From Candidatus Zixiibacteriota bacterium (GTDB taxonomy: Bacteria; RBG-13-66-14; B26-G2; WVWN01): a DNA stretch of 64,000 bases. A program made the position numbers and the translations under genes. Under the pieces are notes generated by a model. The model had not been told where the DNA came from and ran no database searches. It saw nothing but the letters and a program-made list of their open reading frames with translations. Where the stretch lies: NCBI GenBank assembly GCA_030613505.1, contig JAUWLW010000001.1, positions 1 through 64,000 on the forward strand, in the 5' to 3' direction. How positions within the stretch are numbered: the first letter of the stretch is position 1; every line of letters begins with the position of its first letter. Positions 51,603-60,908 of this stretch are shown in pieces.

Positions 51603-52666
51603 ACCGCCGGCATCGTCGTGTACTCCATCTCGGCGAAGGGCAGCCGGTGCGGCTCGAACGGGCCGTGGCGGCGCAGGTACTCGCCGACTTGGTTGGCGGT
51701 CCGCCGCGCCTCGTCGTAGCTCGGGTCGTCGAACATGTCGCGCGGGCCGACAAACATGCCGTCCGCCAGCTGGTAGCCCATGCACACTACCCGGGGCGGC
51801 CCGTCGAAGCGCGTGGGGTGCGCCTCCCTGGCCGAGACCGGCATCAACGGCCCCATGTGGGAGCCGCGCATCCAGCCCGAGACGGTTTGCGGGAACGCGA
51901 ACGGCTCGAGCACCTCGCCCACCGCCGGCAGGCCCGACTGGCAGCGCACGATGCACACCGGGTCGTCCTTGCCGACGTAGCGCCCGGCGATGAGCGCGAG
52001 CTTCTGCGTCGACGACGACGCGGCGATGTCGCCGTTATCCTTGCGGTAGACGGCGCGTATTAGGAAGTGGTCCGGCGCGCCGACGAAGACCAGCATGTCG
52101 TAGAGCTCCTCCGGGCAGGAGAAGACGATGTGCTTGCTGCGGTGGATGTCGTAGACGTCGAAGCGGAAGCCGTCGTGCATGTTGGGGTCGATGACCAGGC
52201 CCGCGGTATTGAACGGGTCCGCGAACATCTTATACAGCGGCAGGTTCCAAGCCCCCGGCGCGCATTTATCCGCGGCGAAGACGAGCACCGGCTCGCTCGT
52301 GCGTTCCTCGAACTCCATCTCGGCCACGCCCGGGCCCATCCCCTTGACGTTGCCCGAGAAGGCATCCGCCAACAGGTCCTGGCCCGCGCCGTAGAGGTGA
52401 AGCTTTTTCGCGACCTCGGTGCCGGCGACGAAGGTATCCCACGCCAGCTTGTGGATCTTTTCGGCGTCGGTGCCCTGGGTGTGCGTCATCACGAGCTCGA
52501 GGTCGTCGCCGCAGGTGAAGATGTCGAAGTCGACGAGCAGGCCGCCCTTCTTGGCCTTTTCGAGCTCTTCGCGGGCTTTGGCGATGACGTCGGGGTGGCT
52601 CGCGGAGTGGCCCACGAAGCCGCCGACGTCGGCCTTGATGACGCTCAGCGTGATTTTACCAGCCAT
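51566..52666 (-). CDS. fbp: Fructose-1,6-bisphosphate aldolase/phosphatase (archaeal type)
   Basis: A 366-residue bifunctional FBPA/P. The family makes fructose-6-phosphate directly from triose phosphates in gluconeogenesis, using Mg. Seen are the N-terminal SVIKADVGGFVGH, the metal acids FTCGDDLEL, and RYVGKDDP, in which Tyr230 and Lys233 correspond to the catalytic Tyr and Schiff-base Lys. AAGGAGG precedes the ATG. The gene is usual in archaea and early-branching, often thermophilic bacteria and suggests a gluconeogenic, possibly autotrophic life. It stands alone in the operon. Confidence 0.95.
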   Translation of the reverse strand: MAGKITLSVIKADVGGFVGHSASHPDVIAKAREELEKAKKGGLLVDFDIFTCGDDLELVMTHTQGTDAEKIHKLAWDTFVAGTEVAKKLHLYGAGQDLLADAFSGNVKGMGPGVAEMEFEERTSEPVLVFAADKCAPGAWNLPLYKMFADPFNTAGLVIDPNMHDGFRFDVYDIHRSKHIVFSCPEELYDMLVFVGAPDHFLIRAVYRKDNGDIAASSSTQKLALIAGRYVGKDDPVCIVRCQSGLPAVGEVLEPFAFPQTVSGWMRGSHMGPLMPVSAREAHPTRFDGPPRVVCMGYQLADGMFVGPRDMFDDPSYDEARRTANQVGEYLRRHGPFEPHRLPFAEMEYTTMPAVQEKLESRWEDI

Positions 52667-52869
52667 TTCTTAAAGAGCCTCCTTAATTAATTACATTTAT
52701 AAAGGCTTGCGCAAAAGGTGCCCATTATATCACTACGGGTTACTTAATGCAAACGAAACTTTTCCCACCCCCGCCCTAATCGCCTGATATTCGCGCCTTT
52801 ACGCGCGCAATTGTTTTCTTCGCCCGTCGGGGGACGAGGGCTGCCTCTTATCCCAATCGGTTCGCTTCT

Positions 52870-53328
52870 TTACGTAGTGGAGGGGAGCTTACCTGTGAGC
52901 CACCCGCAGCGCACGCTTCCGCGTTCGCGGTCGAACGCGGGTACGTAGGGCTTGACGTCCAGAAGGGGGGTCCCGTCGAGCATGTCGACGCCGGCCACCG
53001 CCAGGACGTTGCCCCGCCGTTCCAAAAGGCGTACGTTCGTCATACCCAGGTGGTTCGGGCGGCGGGGGTGACGCGTCGCGAAGACGCCGTGCCGCACGTC
53101 GTCGAGATACGGCTTTACCACTAGCTCTTCGCCCGCCGCCTGGTGGAAATAATACAACAACGTTATATGGGAGAAACCTTCGATATCTTGTAATCCGGGC
53201 GCGAACTCGTCGAACACTTCCACAGTGCCCGAGGCCTCGGGTTCGAAACGCCCCTGTACCGGCGCCGCGACGGCCTCGGCGTACGGCGTACGGATGACGC
53301 CGATTTTCTTCAAAGTGAACGTTTCCAT
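52870..53328 (-). CDS. trmO: tRNA (N6-threonylcarbamoyladenosine37-N6) methyltransferase TrmO
   Basis: A 152-residue TsaA/TrmO protein, a beta-barrel AdoMet enzyme that methylates t6A37. It begins with IGVIRTPYAE and carries GLQDIEGFSHITLLYYFH and the signature FATRHPRRPNHLGMT. The length agrees with bacterial versions lacking the C-terminal extension. 203 bases before it (52667-52869) hold the fbp promoter side and no gene. Confidence 0.93.
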   Translation of the reverse strand: METFTLKKIGVIRTPYAEAVAAPVQGRFEPEASGTVEVFDEFAPGLQDIEGFSHITLLYYFHQAAGEELVVKPYLDDVRHGVFATRHPRRPNHLGMTNVRLLERRGNVLAVAGVDMLDGTPLLDVKPYVPAFDRERGSVRCGWLTGKLPSTT

Positions 53329-53355
53329 TTAGGCGTCGTGACCTCCCGGAGGCCG

Positions 53356-55551
53356 TTAGTCGGTGGACTCTTCCGCCGCCGCGACCGCCCTGAGGTATTC
53401 CCGCGGTCGGGGGTCGCCGGGCGTCGCGACCAGGGCGCGGTCGAACGCCCGGCGCGCGTCCTCGTACCGACCGAGAGCGAGTTGGGCCTCGCCCAGCTTT
53501 AGATTGGCGTCCTCGAAGTCGGGGTGGAGGCGGAGAGCGCTGTTGAGCGCCGCCGCCGCCCCCACGTAGTAACCCATTTCGTATTGCGAGCAGCCCAGCT
53601 CGTAGTAGTAATTTACGCGTCGCAAGTCGCGGTAGAATTCTTTCGATTCTTCGTCGGCCGGTACGTCGGGAAACCGCGTCGGGTCGTACAGCGGGTGGTA
53701 GGCCGTCGATGCGTATCCGTCGTACGGCTTGCCCACCTCGAAGACGCGTACGTTGTACGTCTCGAAGACCAGCCGAAAGCGGCGCAACTTCTCGGGGTGG
53801 AATTGCATGAGCGCCGCCGCGGAGCCGGGGCCCGGCGCCCGCGCCGTGGCGTTGTAGAACGAACCGGCGCCGCGCGAGAGGACCTGGGGCGCGACGTGCA
53901 CGACGTACTTTATACCCCACCGCCGACACAGGTCGTAGAACGTCTCTTCGTCCGCTATCGCGGCCTCGGCGTACGTGAGCGCTTTCCGCCGCACCTCCGG
54001 GACCTCGAACATCGGGTTGAGCGCCGTCGGCTGGCCGGCCAGGTAGAGGTACGGCGGGCTTAACGAGAAATCCGCCAACACCGGCGACGGCCACGGTCTA
54101 TCCGCAAGCCAGAAGAGCAGCTGGATGCGCTCGGAGCCGTAGTACCAGGGGAGCTCCGGCTCGTATCGGAAGACCGCGTTCACCGCGCCGCGGTACCATC
54201 GCGGCTGCCTCTTGACGTTGGCGGTGTAAACGTGGAGCGCCAGCAGCAACGCCAGGCCGGCGCCGTAGGCCGCGCGCGCTTTCGCTCTCCCGAGCGCCGC
54301 GACGGGGTATATGCACAGTATCGCCACCCACGGCGCGAGGAATATCGTCAACCTCACCATGAGGAGGTAAAGGACGGCGAAGACGGGAACCGCCAGCGCC
54401 ACGAACGCTCCCCCCGACGGACGCCTCCGAGCGAGGTTGTACCACCACAGGCCGAGGCCGAAGGCGGCGGCGAGGAGGAGCGGGCCGTACTCGAAGAAGA
54501 CGATTATCGGCGCGGGCGACTTATAGGGCCCCACCCAGAAAAAGCGCGCGTCCGGCGAGAGCGCCGCCGGCCCGGGTAACCTCCCGAAATGGGTTATCTT
54601 GGCCCACACCAGCTCGTACACGTGGCCGTAGCCCGGCGAGCGGCCGAAGGCCAACGACAACGCGACGAAGGCCACCGCGGCCGCCGCCACGAACCACCCC
54701 GCCTTATCCGGCTTTTTGAGCGCGCGCGACAACCCCCAAGCCGCGACGGGCGCGGCCGCCAACGCGACGCTGACGTTCCAAAAAGCGCCCTTCGCCCACA
54801 GCGGCTCGTTGAGTACGGCCGCCAGGGACAGGCCCAGCCAGAGGCCCGCGCCGGCCAGGGCCGCCCGCCCCGCGCGGCCCGCGACGCCGTACCCGACGAC
54901 GAACAACCCCAGGACGGCGAGGTAAAATTGGCTCATATGCCAACAGGAGCCGGCCCACAACGTCGCCACCGCCGCCGCGGCCGCCGCCGCCACCAACCAC
55001 CGCCGCCTCCCTCCGCTCGAGGTCAGCAAGTACAGCGTAGCCGCGGTGGCTACGAGGAGCCCCGGCATGGCGAAGTCCTCGCGCAGGAAATTGCTCCAGC
55101 TCCGGGAGTACCCGCCGAAGATCGCGGCGTACAACAACGTCGCGCCGGCCGCGGGCCAAGGCCGCCGCAACGCCGCGAGCGCGAGCGCGACGAAGGCCAC
55201 GACGGCCGCCGCCGAGAGCGCGTTTACCACCGCCCGCGCGGCGAAGTACGTGTCGCCGCGGTGCAACTTATAGAAGAGCGCGGCCGTACGGTCGGGTACC
55301 GTTAGTATCATGCGGTGGGCGGGGAAGCCCTCGGGCCACTGCGCCTGCGGGTCGATTCTCGGCGGCTCCTGGCCCAGCATCCTCATCTCGGCGTAACGGA
55401 ACCGTATGCAGGAGTCGATGAAGTACGAGAACTCGCGCGGCGACAGGTGGTCCATCGCGGCGTAGCGGAACGCGGCCCCCGCGACCGCCGCCAGCGCCAA
55501 AGCGCCCCAGCCGGTATAACGTCTTCCCAGAAATTCCCGCAGTTTTCCCAT
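53356..55551 (-). CDS. STT3-like GT-C membrane protein with C-terminal TPRs
   Basis: A 731-residue protein. After one helix there is a long periplasmic loop (FIDSCIRFRYAEMRMLG) where GT-C enzymes bind the lipid-linked donor. Many hydrophobic segments follow to about residue 440, including SWSNFLREDFAMPGLL, which resembles the STT3 external loop. Residues 440-630 are soluble and residues 640-720 hold two TPRs (YYELGCSQYEMGYYVGAA, LKLGEAQLALGRYEDA). It could be an oligosaccharyl- or glycosyltransferase; the WWDYG-type motif was not found, so this remains open. Confidence 0.65.
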   Translation of the reverse strand: MGKLREFLGRRYTGWGALALAAVAGAAFRYAAMDHLSPREFSYFIDSCIRFRYAEMRMLGQEPPRIDPQAQWPEGFPAHRMILTVPDRTAALFYKLHRGDTYFAARAVVNALSAAAVVAFVALALAALRRPWPAAGATLLYAAIFGGYSRSWSNFLREDFAMPGLLVATAATLYLLTSSGGRRRWLVAAAAAAAVATLWAGSCWHMSQFYLAVLGLFVVGYGVAGRAGRAALAGAGLWLGLSLAAVLNEPLWAKGAFWNVSVALAAAPVAAWGLSRALKKPDKAGWFVAAAAVAFVALSLAFGRSPGYGHVYELVWAKITHFGRLPGPAALSPDARFFWVGPYKSPAPIIVFFEYGPLLLAAAFGLGLWWYNLARRRPSGGAFVALAVPVFAVLYLLMVRLTIFLAPWVAILCIYPVAALGRAKARAAYGAGLALLLALHVYTANVKRQPRWYRGAVNAVFRYEPELPWYYGSERIQLLFWLADRPWPSPVLADFSLSPPYLYLAGQPTALNPMFEVPEVRRKALTYAEAAIADEETFYDLCRRWGIKYVVHVAPQVLSRGAGSFYNATARAPGPGSAAALMQFHPEKLRRFRLVFETYNVRVFEVGKPYDGYASTAYHPLYDPTRFPDVPADEESKEFYRDLRRVNYYYELGCSQYEMGYYVGAAAALNSALRLHPDFEDANLKLGEAQLALGRYEDARRAFDRALVATPGDPRPREYLRAVAAAEESTD

Positions 55552-55689
55552 TTTCTTCGGCTACCCCGCGAATTGTACGGCGTCGCCATCGTATCAAACT
55601 GAGCCGAACCGGTCAACGGCTTTGGAAAGCCGGCCTTGACTTACTTCCGCTGCGGCGTTACTATGGCGCCACGACTCGAGGGACGTCCT

Positions 55690-56565
55690 ATGGATACCGA
55701 AGGGATTTCCATACAGACCGAGCTCAAGATCGCCCGCTCTTACCTGGAGGAGGCGGAGGTCAAGCTTCACGCCAAAGCGGACGTGATATCCGAGCTCGCG
55801 CGCCGCATCTACCGCGACCCGGTTCCGATAAAGAAGACCTTCACGTACGGCGAGTTCTTCCGCAAGCCGATTGCGGCCGAGCGCGAGAAGCCCCCTCTCG
55901 ACATCGGCACCAAGCGCGAATACCGGGAATGGTTGGAGAAGGCGGCGCTGCCGATTTACCGGGACCTTCACGCCGCGGTGGAGCGCTTGCGTAAGACCTG
56001 GCGGAAGCACCGGGGCGCGGCCTTGATAGAGGACGGCAAGCCCAAGTACGCCGTAGCGGCCATGCTCGCCCACGGCTGGCTCTTGTTGGGCGATTACTAT
56101 TTCTATAAGTGCAACTGGACGAACGCCGCCAAGATGTACCGCGCAGCGTTCAAGCAGGAGCCGACTAACCAGGAGCTGCTCTACCGGCTGGGGCTAACTT
56201 TTGTCAACCACGGCGACCCGGGCCGGGCCCAGAACTTCCTCGAGCGCGCCATCGAGCTCGCCCCCGGCTCGGACGTCGCCGTCGAAGCCCACAAACAGCT
56301 AGAGCGTATGGCGACGCTGGGCGAGGCGAAGAAGATCTTCCGCGGCTCGCCGGCGGTGCTCAAAACGCTTATCGGCGTTACGATCGGCGCGTTGGTGGTG
56401 TGCCTGTCGTGCGTATGCTGCGGCCTGGTCGGCGGTTGGGCCGAGATATCCGAAGACCCGGAGCTCGCCGCGGCCTGGACCATCGTACTCGTCTTCGTGG
56501 GTGGGTTGGTGTTCCTGATACCCGCCGTCGCGACGGCGATCTATTATTTCGTCAAAAGGAGATAA
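55690..56565 (+). CDS. TPR protein with C-terminal membrane hairpin
   Basis: A 291-residue protein from the ATG at 55690, seven bases after GAGGGAC. Residues 1-110 are charged and helical, 115-210 are tetratricopeptide-like (AHGWLLLGDYYFYKCNWTNA, LGLTFVNHGDPGRA) and two hydrophobic segments at about 228-250 and 260-285 anchor the C-terminus, ending VKRR. The first segment contains three cysteines (CLSCVCCG) next to the membrane. Function unknown. Confidence 0.7.
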   Translation: MDTEGISIQTELKIARSYLEEAEVKLHAKADVISELARRIYRDPVPIKKTFTYGEFFRKPIAAEREKPPLDIGTKREYREWLEKAALPIYRDLHAAVERLRKTWRKHRGAALIEDGKPKYAVAAMLAHGWLLLGDYYFYKCNWTNAAKMYRAAFKQEPTNQELLYRLGLTFVNHGDPGRAQNFLERAIELAPGSDVAVEAHKQLERMATLGEAKKIFRGSPAVLKTLIGVTIGALVVCLSCVCCGLVGGWAEISEDPELAAAWTIVLVFVGGLVFLIPAVATAIYYFVKRR

Positions 56566-56665
56566 GGCTGTTCCGCCCGTTTACGCGTCGTTGCGGCTAA
56601 CGACGGCCCGGCGGTCCCGCCGGATATTTTATTCAGGTAGACCGGGCCGCCGGAGGCGAGGCTTA

Positions 56666-57055
56666 TTAGTGGTGACCTTCGCCCCGTTCGCAAGACGGGT
56701 CGGCCTCGGCTAGTTCGTCGCGCGCGAACTTGGCCGCGATGTCGTCCAGGCCCGTTTCGCGTGCGAAGACGACGTCGACCCCCATAGTTGCACAGGCCTC
56801 CTCGGCGCGGCGGCCCATGCCTTTACAAATTAGAACGTCGACGCCGGCGAGCGCCTCCTCGAAGTCGGCACCCCCGCCCCGCGCCGCTTGTTGACCCTGG
56901 CCGCGTTGACCCGCGCCGTGGCGGGCGTGCAAATTGGGTCGATATTCGAGCAACCTGGCCTCTTCCTCAGCCGTCTCGTAAATCGCGAATTCGGCGGCCC
57001 GGCCGAAGTGGCCGGCCAGCGTCTTACGGTCGTCGGTCGGCATGGCGACTTTCAT
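56666..57055 (-). CDS. NifX/NifB-C family (dinitrogenase iron-molybdenum cofactor binding) protein
   Basis: A 129-residue protein of the NifX/NafY-like fold: MKVAMPTDD at the start, LAGHFGRAAEFAIYE, DVLICKGMGRRAEEA and a C-terminal Cys-His tail (CERGEGHH). The family binds Fe-S cofactor precursors; many non-nitrogen-fixing anaerobes carry members with unknown roles. AAAGGAG precedes the ATG. The C-terminal histidines and cysteine might bind metal, fitting the nickel and iron themes nearby, but this is inference. Confidence 0.85.
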   Translation of the reverse strand: MKVAMPTDDRKTLAGHFGRAAEFAIYETAEEEARLLEYRPNLHARHGAGQRGQGQQAARGGGADFEEALAGVDVLICKGMGRRAEEACATMGVDVVFARETGLDDIAAKFARDELAEADPSCERGEGHH

Positions 57056-57288
57056 CGCGGTTCTCCTTTGCGGATAAGTTCAGCAAACATCGAAGTTCGC
57101 TCGTCGAAGGTTTTCTCGTCACCAGTACGATAATCCTCTGATTCAATAATATATTTATCCGCGGGCAAAGTCAACGTTGGTCGTCGCCGCCCCGTCGCGT
57201 CGCTTTTCTCGGCGGGTTCTCTTGCGTCCGGTAAAGACAGACGGTTCAATCCATAAAGCGGCTTTGTTATGCAGTTCGGATATGCTAA

Positions 57289-57294
57289 TATAAT
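57289..57294 (+). promoter_or_regulatory. -10 box (TATAAT) with leaderless start
   Basis: A perfect TATAAT ends eight bases before the ATG of the helicase gene. A weak -35 (TTGTTA) lies 19 bases upstream. No Shine-Dalgarno sequence is present. The same spacing is seen at 415-420 and 48173-48178. Confidence 0.5.
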
Positions 57295-57302
57295 TTAGCA
57301 AT

Positions 57303-58994
57303 ATGGATACGGCCGACCGCAAACCGCTGATCGTCCAATCCGACCGCACGCTTTTTTTGGAGGTCGACCACCCGCTGCACGAGGAGGCGCGCGACCGCCT
57401 GTTGCCCTTCGCCGAGCTGGCCAAGAGCCCCGAGCACGTACACACCTACCGCATTACGCCCATATCGTTGTGGAACGCGGCCGCCGCCGGCCTCGACGCC
57501 GACGACATCGTCCGCGCGTTGAAAGACTACAGCCGCTACGAGGTCCCGCCCATAATCGAGCGGCTGGTGCGCGACCAGATAAGCCGGTACGGGAAGGTAA
57601 AACTTTTGCGCGACGGCGCCGGCTACTACCTGGACGTGAGCGAGGACGTCTTGCTGGCCCAGATAATGAACAACCGGAAGGTGACGTCGTACCTCGAGGG
57701 CGGCGTCTTCGACGAGAGGAAAGTGCGACTCAAGGAGTACGCGCGCGGCCACGTCAAGAGCGCGCTGATACGCTTCGGCATCCCGGTGGATGATCTGGCC
57801 GGCTACGTCGCGGGCGCGCCGCTCGGAATAACGCTGCGCGAGACGCAGGCCGGGAGCGGCGAGCCGCTCGTCGTCCGCGACTACCAACGCGCCGCGGCGG
57901 AGGCGTTCTACCGGGCCGGCTCCGCGGCCGGCGGCTCCGGGGTCGTCGTGCTGCCGTGCGGGGCGGGTAAAACCATCGTGGGCATGGTCGCCATGGCCGA
58001 GGTCGGCGCCCAAACCCTTATCCTTGTGACCAACGTCACCGCGGTGCACCAATGGAAGGAAGAGCTCCTGGACAAGACGATGCTCACCGCCGAGGACGTC
58101 GGCGAGTACACCGGCATGGTCAAGGAGCGGCGGCCGGTAACGGTGGCTACCTACCAGATTATGGTCTGGCGACCGTCGAAGAAAGGGCCGTTCCCCCATT
58201 TCAAGCTCTTCGCCGATCGCGACTGGGGGCTGATAATTTACGACGAGGTGCATCTGCTGCCGGCACCCGTCTTCCGCATCACGGCCGAGATACAGGCGCG
58301 CCGCCGCCTCGGCCTTACCGCCACGCTCGTGCGCGAGGACGGCAAGGAAGACGAAGTCTTTTCGCTCATCGGCCCCAAGAGGTACGATACGCCGTGGAAG
58401 GAGCTCGAGCGCAAGAACTGGATCGCGCGGGCGATGTGCCGGGAGCTCCGGGTGGCGATGGCCGCGGAGGACCGGCTGCGCTACGCCGTAGCGTCCAACC
58501 ATCGCCGCTTCCGCGTCGCGGCCGAAAATCCGCGCAAGGTTCCGGTGGTCGAGCACCTGCTCGAGCGTCACCGCGGCCACAGCGTGCTCGTCATAGGCCA
58601 CTACCTGAACCAGCTCGACATAATCGCCGAGACGGTCCGCGCGCCGCTCATCACCGGCAAAACGCCCCAGCCCGAGCGCGACGTTTTATACGAGGAGTTC
58701 CGACAGGGCCGAATCCCGGTCCTGGTAGTATCGAAGGTCGCGAACTTCGCCCTCGATTTGCCGGACGCCAACGTCGCGATACAGGTCTCCGGCACTTTCG
58801 GCTCGAGGCAAGAGGAGGCCCAACGTTTGGGCCGGATCCTGAGGCCCAAATCCGGCGAGAACGTGGCGCACTTCTACACCCTCGTCTCGCGCGACACGGT
58901 GGAGCAGGATTACGCGTTGAAGCGGGAGCTTTTCTTAACCGAGCAGGGCTACCAATATGAGATCGCCGACGCCGACCCCTTTTTCGAGACTTAA
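57303..58994 (+). CDS. XPB/Ssl2-like DNA repair helicase
   Basis: A 563-residue superfamily 2 helicase. Residues 1-180 form the N-terminal domain of bacterial/archaeal XPB; motif I is PCGAGKT, motif II DEVH (YDEVHLLPAP), motif III GLTATL, and motif VI QRLGRILRP. A conserved GSRQEEAQRL precedes motif VI. XPB opens DNA in nucleotide excision repair in archaea and eukaryotes; the bacterial version often pairs with a Bax1 nuclease, which is not adjacent here. It starts next to a -10 box and is followed by an unrelated exported protein. Confidence 0.92.
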   Translation: MDTADRKPLIVQSDRTLFLEVDHPLHEEARDRLLPFAELAKSPEHVHTYRITPISLWNAAAAGLDADDIVRALKDYSRYEVPPIIERLVRDQISRYGKVKLLRDGAGYYLDVSEDVLLAQIMNNRKVTSYLEGGVFDERKVRLKEYARGHVKSALIRFGIPVDDLAGYVAGAPLGITLRETQAGSGEPLVVRDYQRAAAEAFYRAGSAAGGSGVVVLPCGAGKTIVGMVAMAEVGAQTLILVTNVTAVHQWKEELLDKTMLTAEDVGEYTGMVKERRPVTVATYQIMVWRPSKKGPFPHFKLFADRDWGLIIYDEVHLLPAPVFRITAEIQARRRLGLTATLVREDGKEDEVFSLIGPKRYDTPWKELERKNWIARAMCRELRVAMAAEDRLRYAVASNHRRFRVAAENPRKVPVVEHLLERHRGHSVLVIGHYLNQLDIIAETVRAPLITGKTPQPERDVLYEEFRQGRIPVLVVSKVANFALDLPDANVAIQVSGTFGSRQEEAQRLGRILRPKSGENVAHFYTLVSRDTVEQDYALKRELFLTEQGYQYEIADADPFFET

Positions 58995-59022
58995 ACGTAC
59001 GGCCTCCCGAAGGCCCTCAGAG

Positions 59023-60183
59023 ATGAAATTGAAAAAGGTGCGTCACACGACCCTGGCGGCGGCTTGCTTGAGCGCGCTCGCCGTCGCCTCCTGCGGCAAC
59101 ATCTATTATGAGGATTGGGCGCCGAGCTATAGCCACGAGACGATGCGGCTGGGGGAAGTCAGGCACGAAGCCGACGCCCGTTCGACGGGGATGGCGGGCG
59201 CCGGGCGGGCCGCGGTATACGGCGCCGAGGCGGCCGTGACGAACCCGGCGGCTTTAGCCTCCTTGCGGGAGCCCGCCGCGGCGGGCGGCGGCGGCTACCG
59301 GTTCTGGGCTTACACCGTGCAGCCGGACCGGAGCGACCCCGCCGCGGGATCTTTCTTCGGCTCGTTCGCAGGGTCGTACGCGGCCGGCGCCTGGCCCATA
59401 GCGGCTGCGCGTTTCGTCGTGGGCGGCGCGCTCTGGACGCCGAACGATTATACGTACGAGATGGGGGGAGGAGAGGGGGCGAACCGCGAGATCAAAAGCC
59501 GGGGCGCGCTGCGGGCCGTGGGGCCGGCGCTGGGCGTGCGGGCGTTGGGCGTCTCCTTGGGCGTAGCCGGCGACTTCCTCTTTGGCGGCCAAAAGATCAC
59601 TTCCGACGGGGCGGAGGTCGAAAACGTAGACATCCACGGCCGCGGCTACGACGTACGAGCGTCGGCGGCCAAGAGTTTCGACCTCGCGCCCGGGTGGCGG
59701 CTCTCGGCCGCGGCGCTGGGCAAGAAGGGTGGGAACGTGCGCTTCGCCGACGGCGAAGGCTACGACGTGCGTTTTCCCCCCTCGGCGGGGGTCGCGTTCT
59801 CCCTCAAGGCGCAAAGTATCAACGTACACGTCGACTACATCTATACTTTCTACGAGTCGATGGAGTCGAGCGACGACCTCGTGGCAAGCGCCATCGCGGC
59901 CGTGGCGCGGGACGTCGGATGGGCGTCGCTGGGCGGCGAGTACGTGACGGACGGCGGCGCCGTCGTGCGGGGCGGCTTCGGCTACAAACCGTGGTACGTA
60001 CGGGACGCCCAATTACGCGGCGTCGACTCCTACCATTACGCCATGGGCGGCGGGTGGCCGGTAATAGACCGGCACGGCCGGCTCGACGCCGCATTGGCGT
60101 ACGGCCGCCGGGGCGCGCTCGACCGCAACGGCTATTTCGTCGACTTTATGGAGTTCCAGGCCGGCCTGAATTATTTTTGGTAG
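59023..60183 (+). CDS. PorV/UPF0164-like outer-membrane barrel lipoprotein
   Basis: A 386-residue protein from the ATG at 59023 (an upstream frame overlaps the helicase). The signal peptide ends in a lipobox-like AVASC. The early segment RSTGMAGAGRAAVYGAEAAV with TNPAAL is the hallmark of PorV/FadL-like barrels. Many beta strands follow and the chain ends in LNYFW, an outer-membrane insertion signal. Its cargo is unknown; PorV in the type IX system shuttles secreted proteins. Confidence 0.8.
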   Translation: MKLKKVRHTTLAAACLSALAVASCGNIYYEDWAPSYSHETMRLGEVRHEADARSTGMAGAGRAAVYGAEAAVTNPAALASLREPAAAGGGGYRFWAYTVQPDRSDPAAGSFFGSFAGSYAAGAWPIAAARFVVGGALWTPNDYTYEMGGGEGANREIKSRGALRAVGPALGVRALGVSLGVAGDFLFGGQKITSDGAEVENVDIHGRGYDVRASAAKSFDLAPGWRLSAAALGKKGGNVRFADGEGYDVRFPPSAGVAFSLKAQSINVHVDYIYTFYESMESSDDLVASAIAAVARDVGWASLGGEYVTDGGAVVRGGFGYKPWYVRDAQLRGVDSYHYAMGGGWPVIDRHGRLDAALAYGRRGALDRNGYFVDFMEFQAGLNYFW

Positions 60184-60228
60184 CGACCCGGGCCCCCCTT
60201 ATTCGGCGGGCCTCAAGAGAACGGTGAC

Positions 60229-60897
60229 GTGAAAGAGAGAGAGATAACGAAGTGCGCGCGCCACCCGGCGCGGCCGGCGGTGGCGAGGTGCGTCGTCTGC
60301 GGCGAGCCGGTATGCGAGGAATGTGCCCGCCTGGCCGACGGCAAGTATTATTGCGGCCGCGACGTTCCGCCGCCTGAGGAGAAGCCCGCGACCCCTAAAC
60401 TACATACCGGCCGCCTCCGGCCCGGCCTTTTGCTCGCGCTCACGGTCGCGGTGGGCGTCGCGTGGGGCGCGCTGGCGCTGCTCAGGCCGGCGATGGAGTG
60501 GGGCGCCAAGTTCTATCAAGGCGAGCTGACGCGCGCGCGGTTGGAAGACGTGGCCGACGCCGCGGACTATTACAAGCGGGACATGCACCGTTACCCCACG
60601 GCTAAGGAGGGCCTTATAGCGTTGGTGGAGGAACCGACCGGCGACGATTGGCTCGGTCCCTACCTGCCGGAGTCGTACGTCGTGGACGGCGCCGTCGCGG
60701 ACGCCGCCGGGAAGCCGCTGGCTTACAAGTCGTCGGCGAACGAGCACGTCGTCACGGCCGCCGGCAAAGACGGCGAGATGGGCACCGCGGACGACGTAAA
60801 ACTACGTTTCGAAGGGCGCGCCGAGCGCGAACGCCGGACCGCCTTCCCGAGCCTGTGGGGATTTTTGAAAGACGGCGGCCGACGGGGGCCGCTTTAA
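60229..60897 (+). CDS. B-box zinc finger fused to a membrane helix and a GspG-like pseudopilin domain
   Basis: A 222-residue protein starting with GTG. Residues 5-45 form a B-box-like zinc finger (CARHPARPAVARCVVC, CEEC, YYC). A hydrophobic segment at about 68-90 follows, then a T2SSG-like domain: a long helix ending YKRDMHRYPTAKEGL and GKDGEMGTADDVKL, the calcium-binding end of GspG. The zinc finger replaces the usual prepilin leader, so it is not a normal pseudopilin and would sit on the cytoplasmic side. This domain order is unusual. Confidence 0.75.
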   Translation: MKEREITKCARHPARPAVARCVVCGEPVCEECARLADGKYYCGRDVPPPEEKPATPKLHTGRLRPGLLLALTVAVGVAWGALALLRPAMEWGAKFYQGELTRARLEDVADAADYYKRDMHRYPTAKEGLIALVEEPTGDDWLGPYLPESYVVDGAVADAAGKPLAYKSSANEHVVTAAGKDGEMGTADDVKLRFEGRAERERRTAFPSLWGFLKDGGRRGPL

Positions 60898-60908
60898 CGC
60901 CCAACCGG

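Noticed and set aside
57052-57249. A 65-codon frame upstream of the NifX-like gene, overlapping it in an ATGA
   Set aside because: The composition is mixed, there is no ribosome-binding site and no recognisable homology. The overlap may be chance, and the region is more likely the divergent promoter area.
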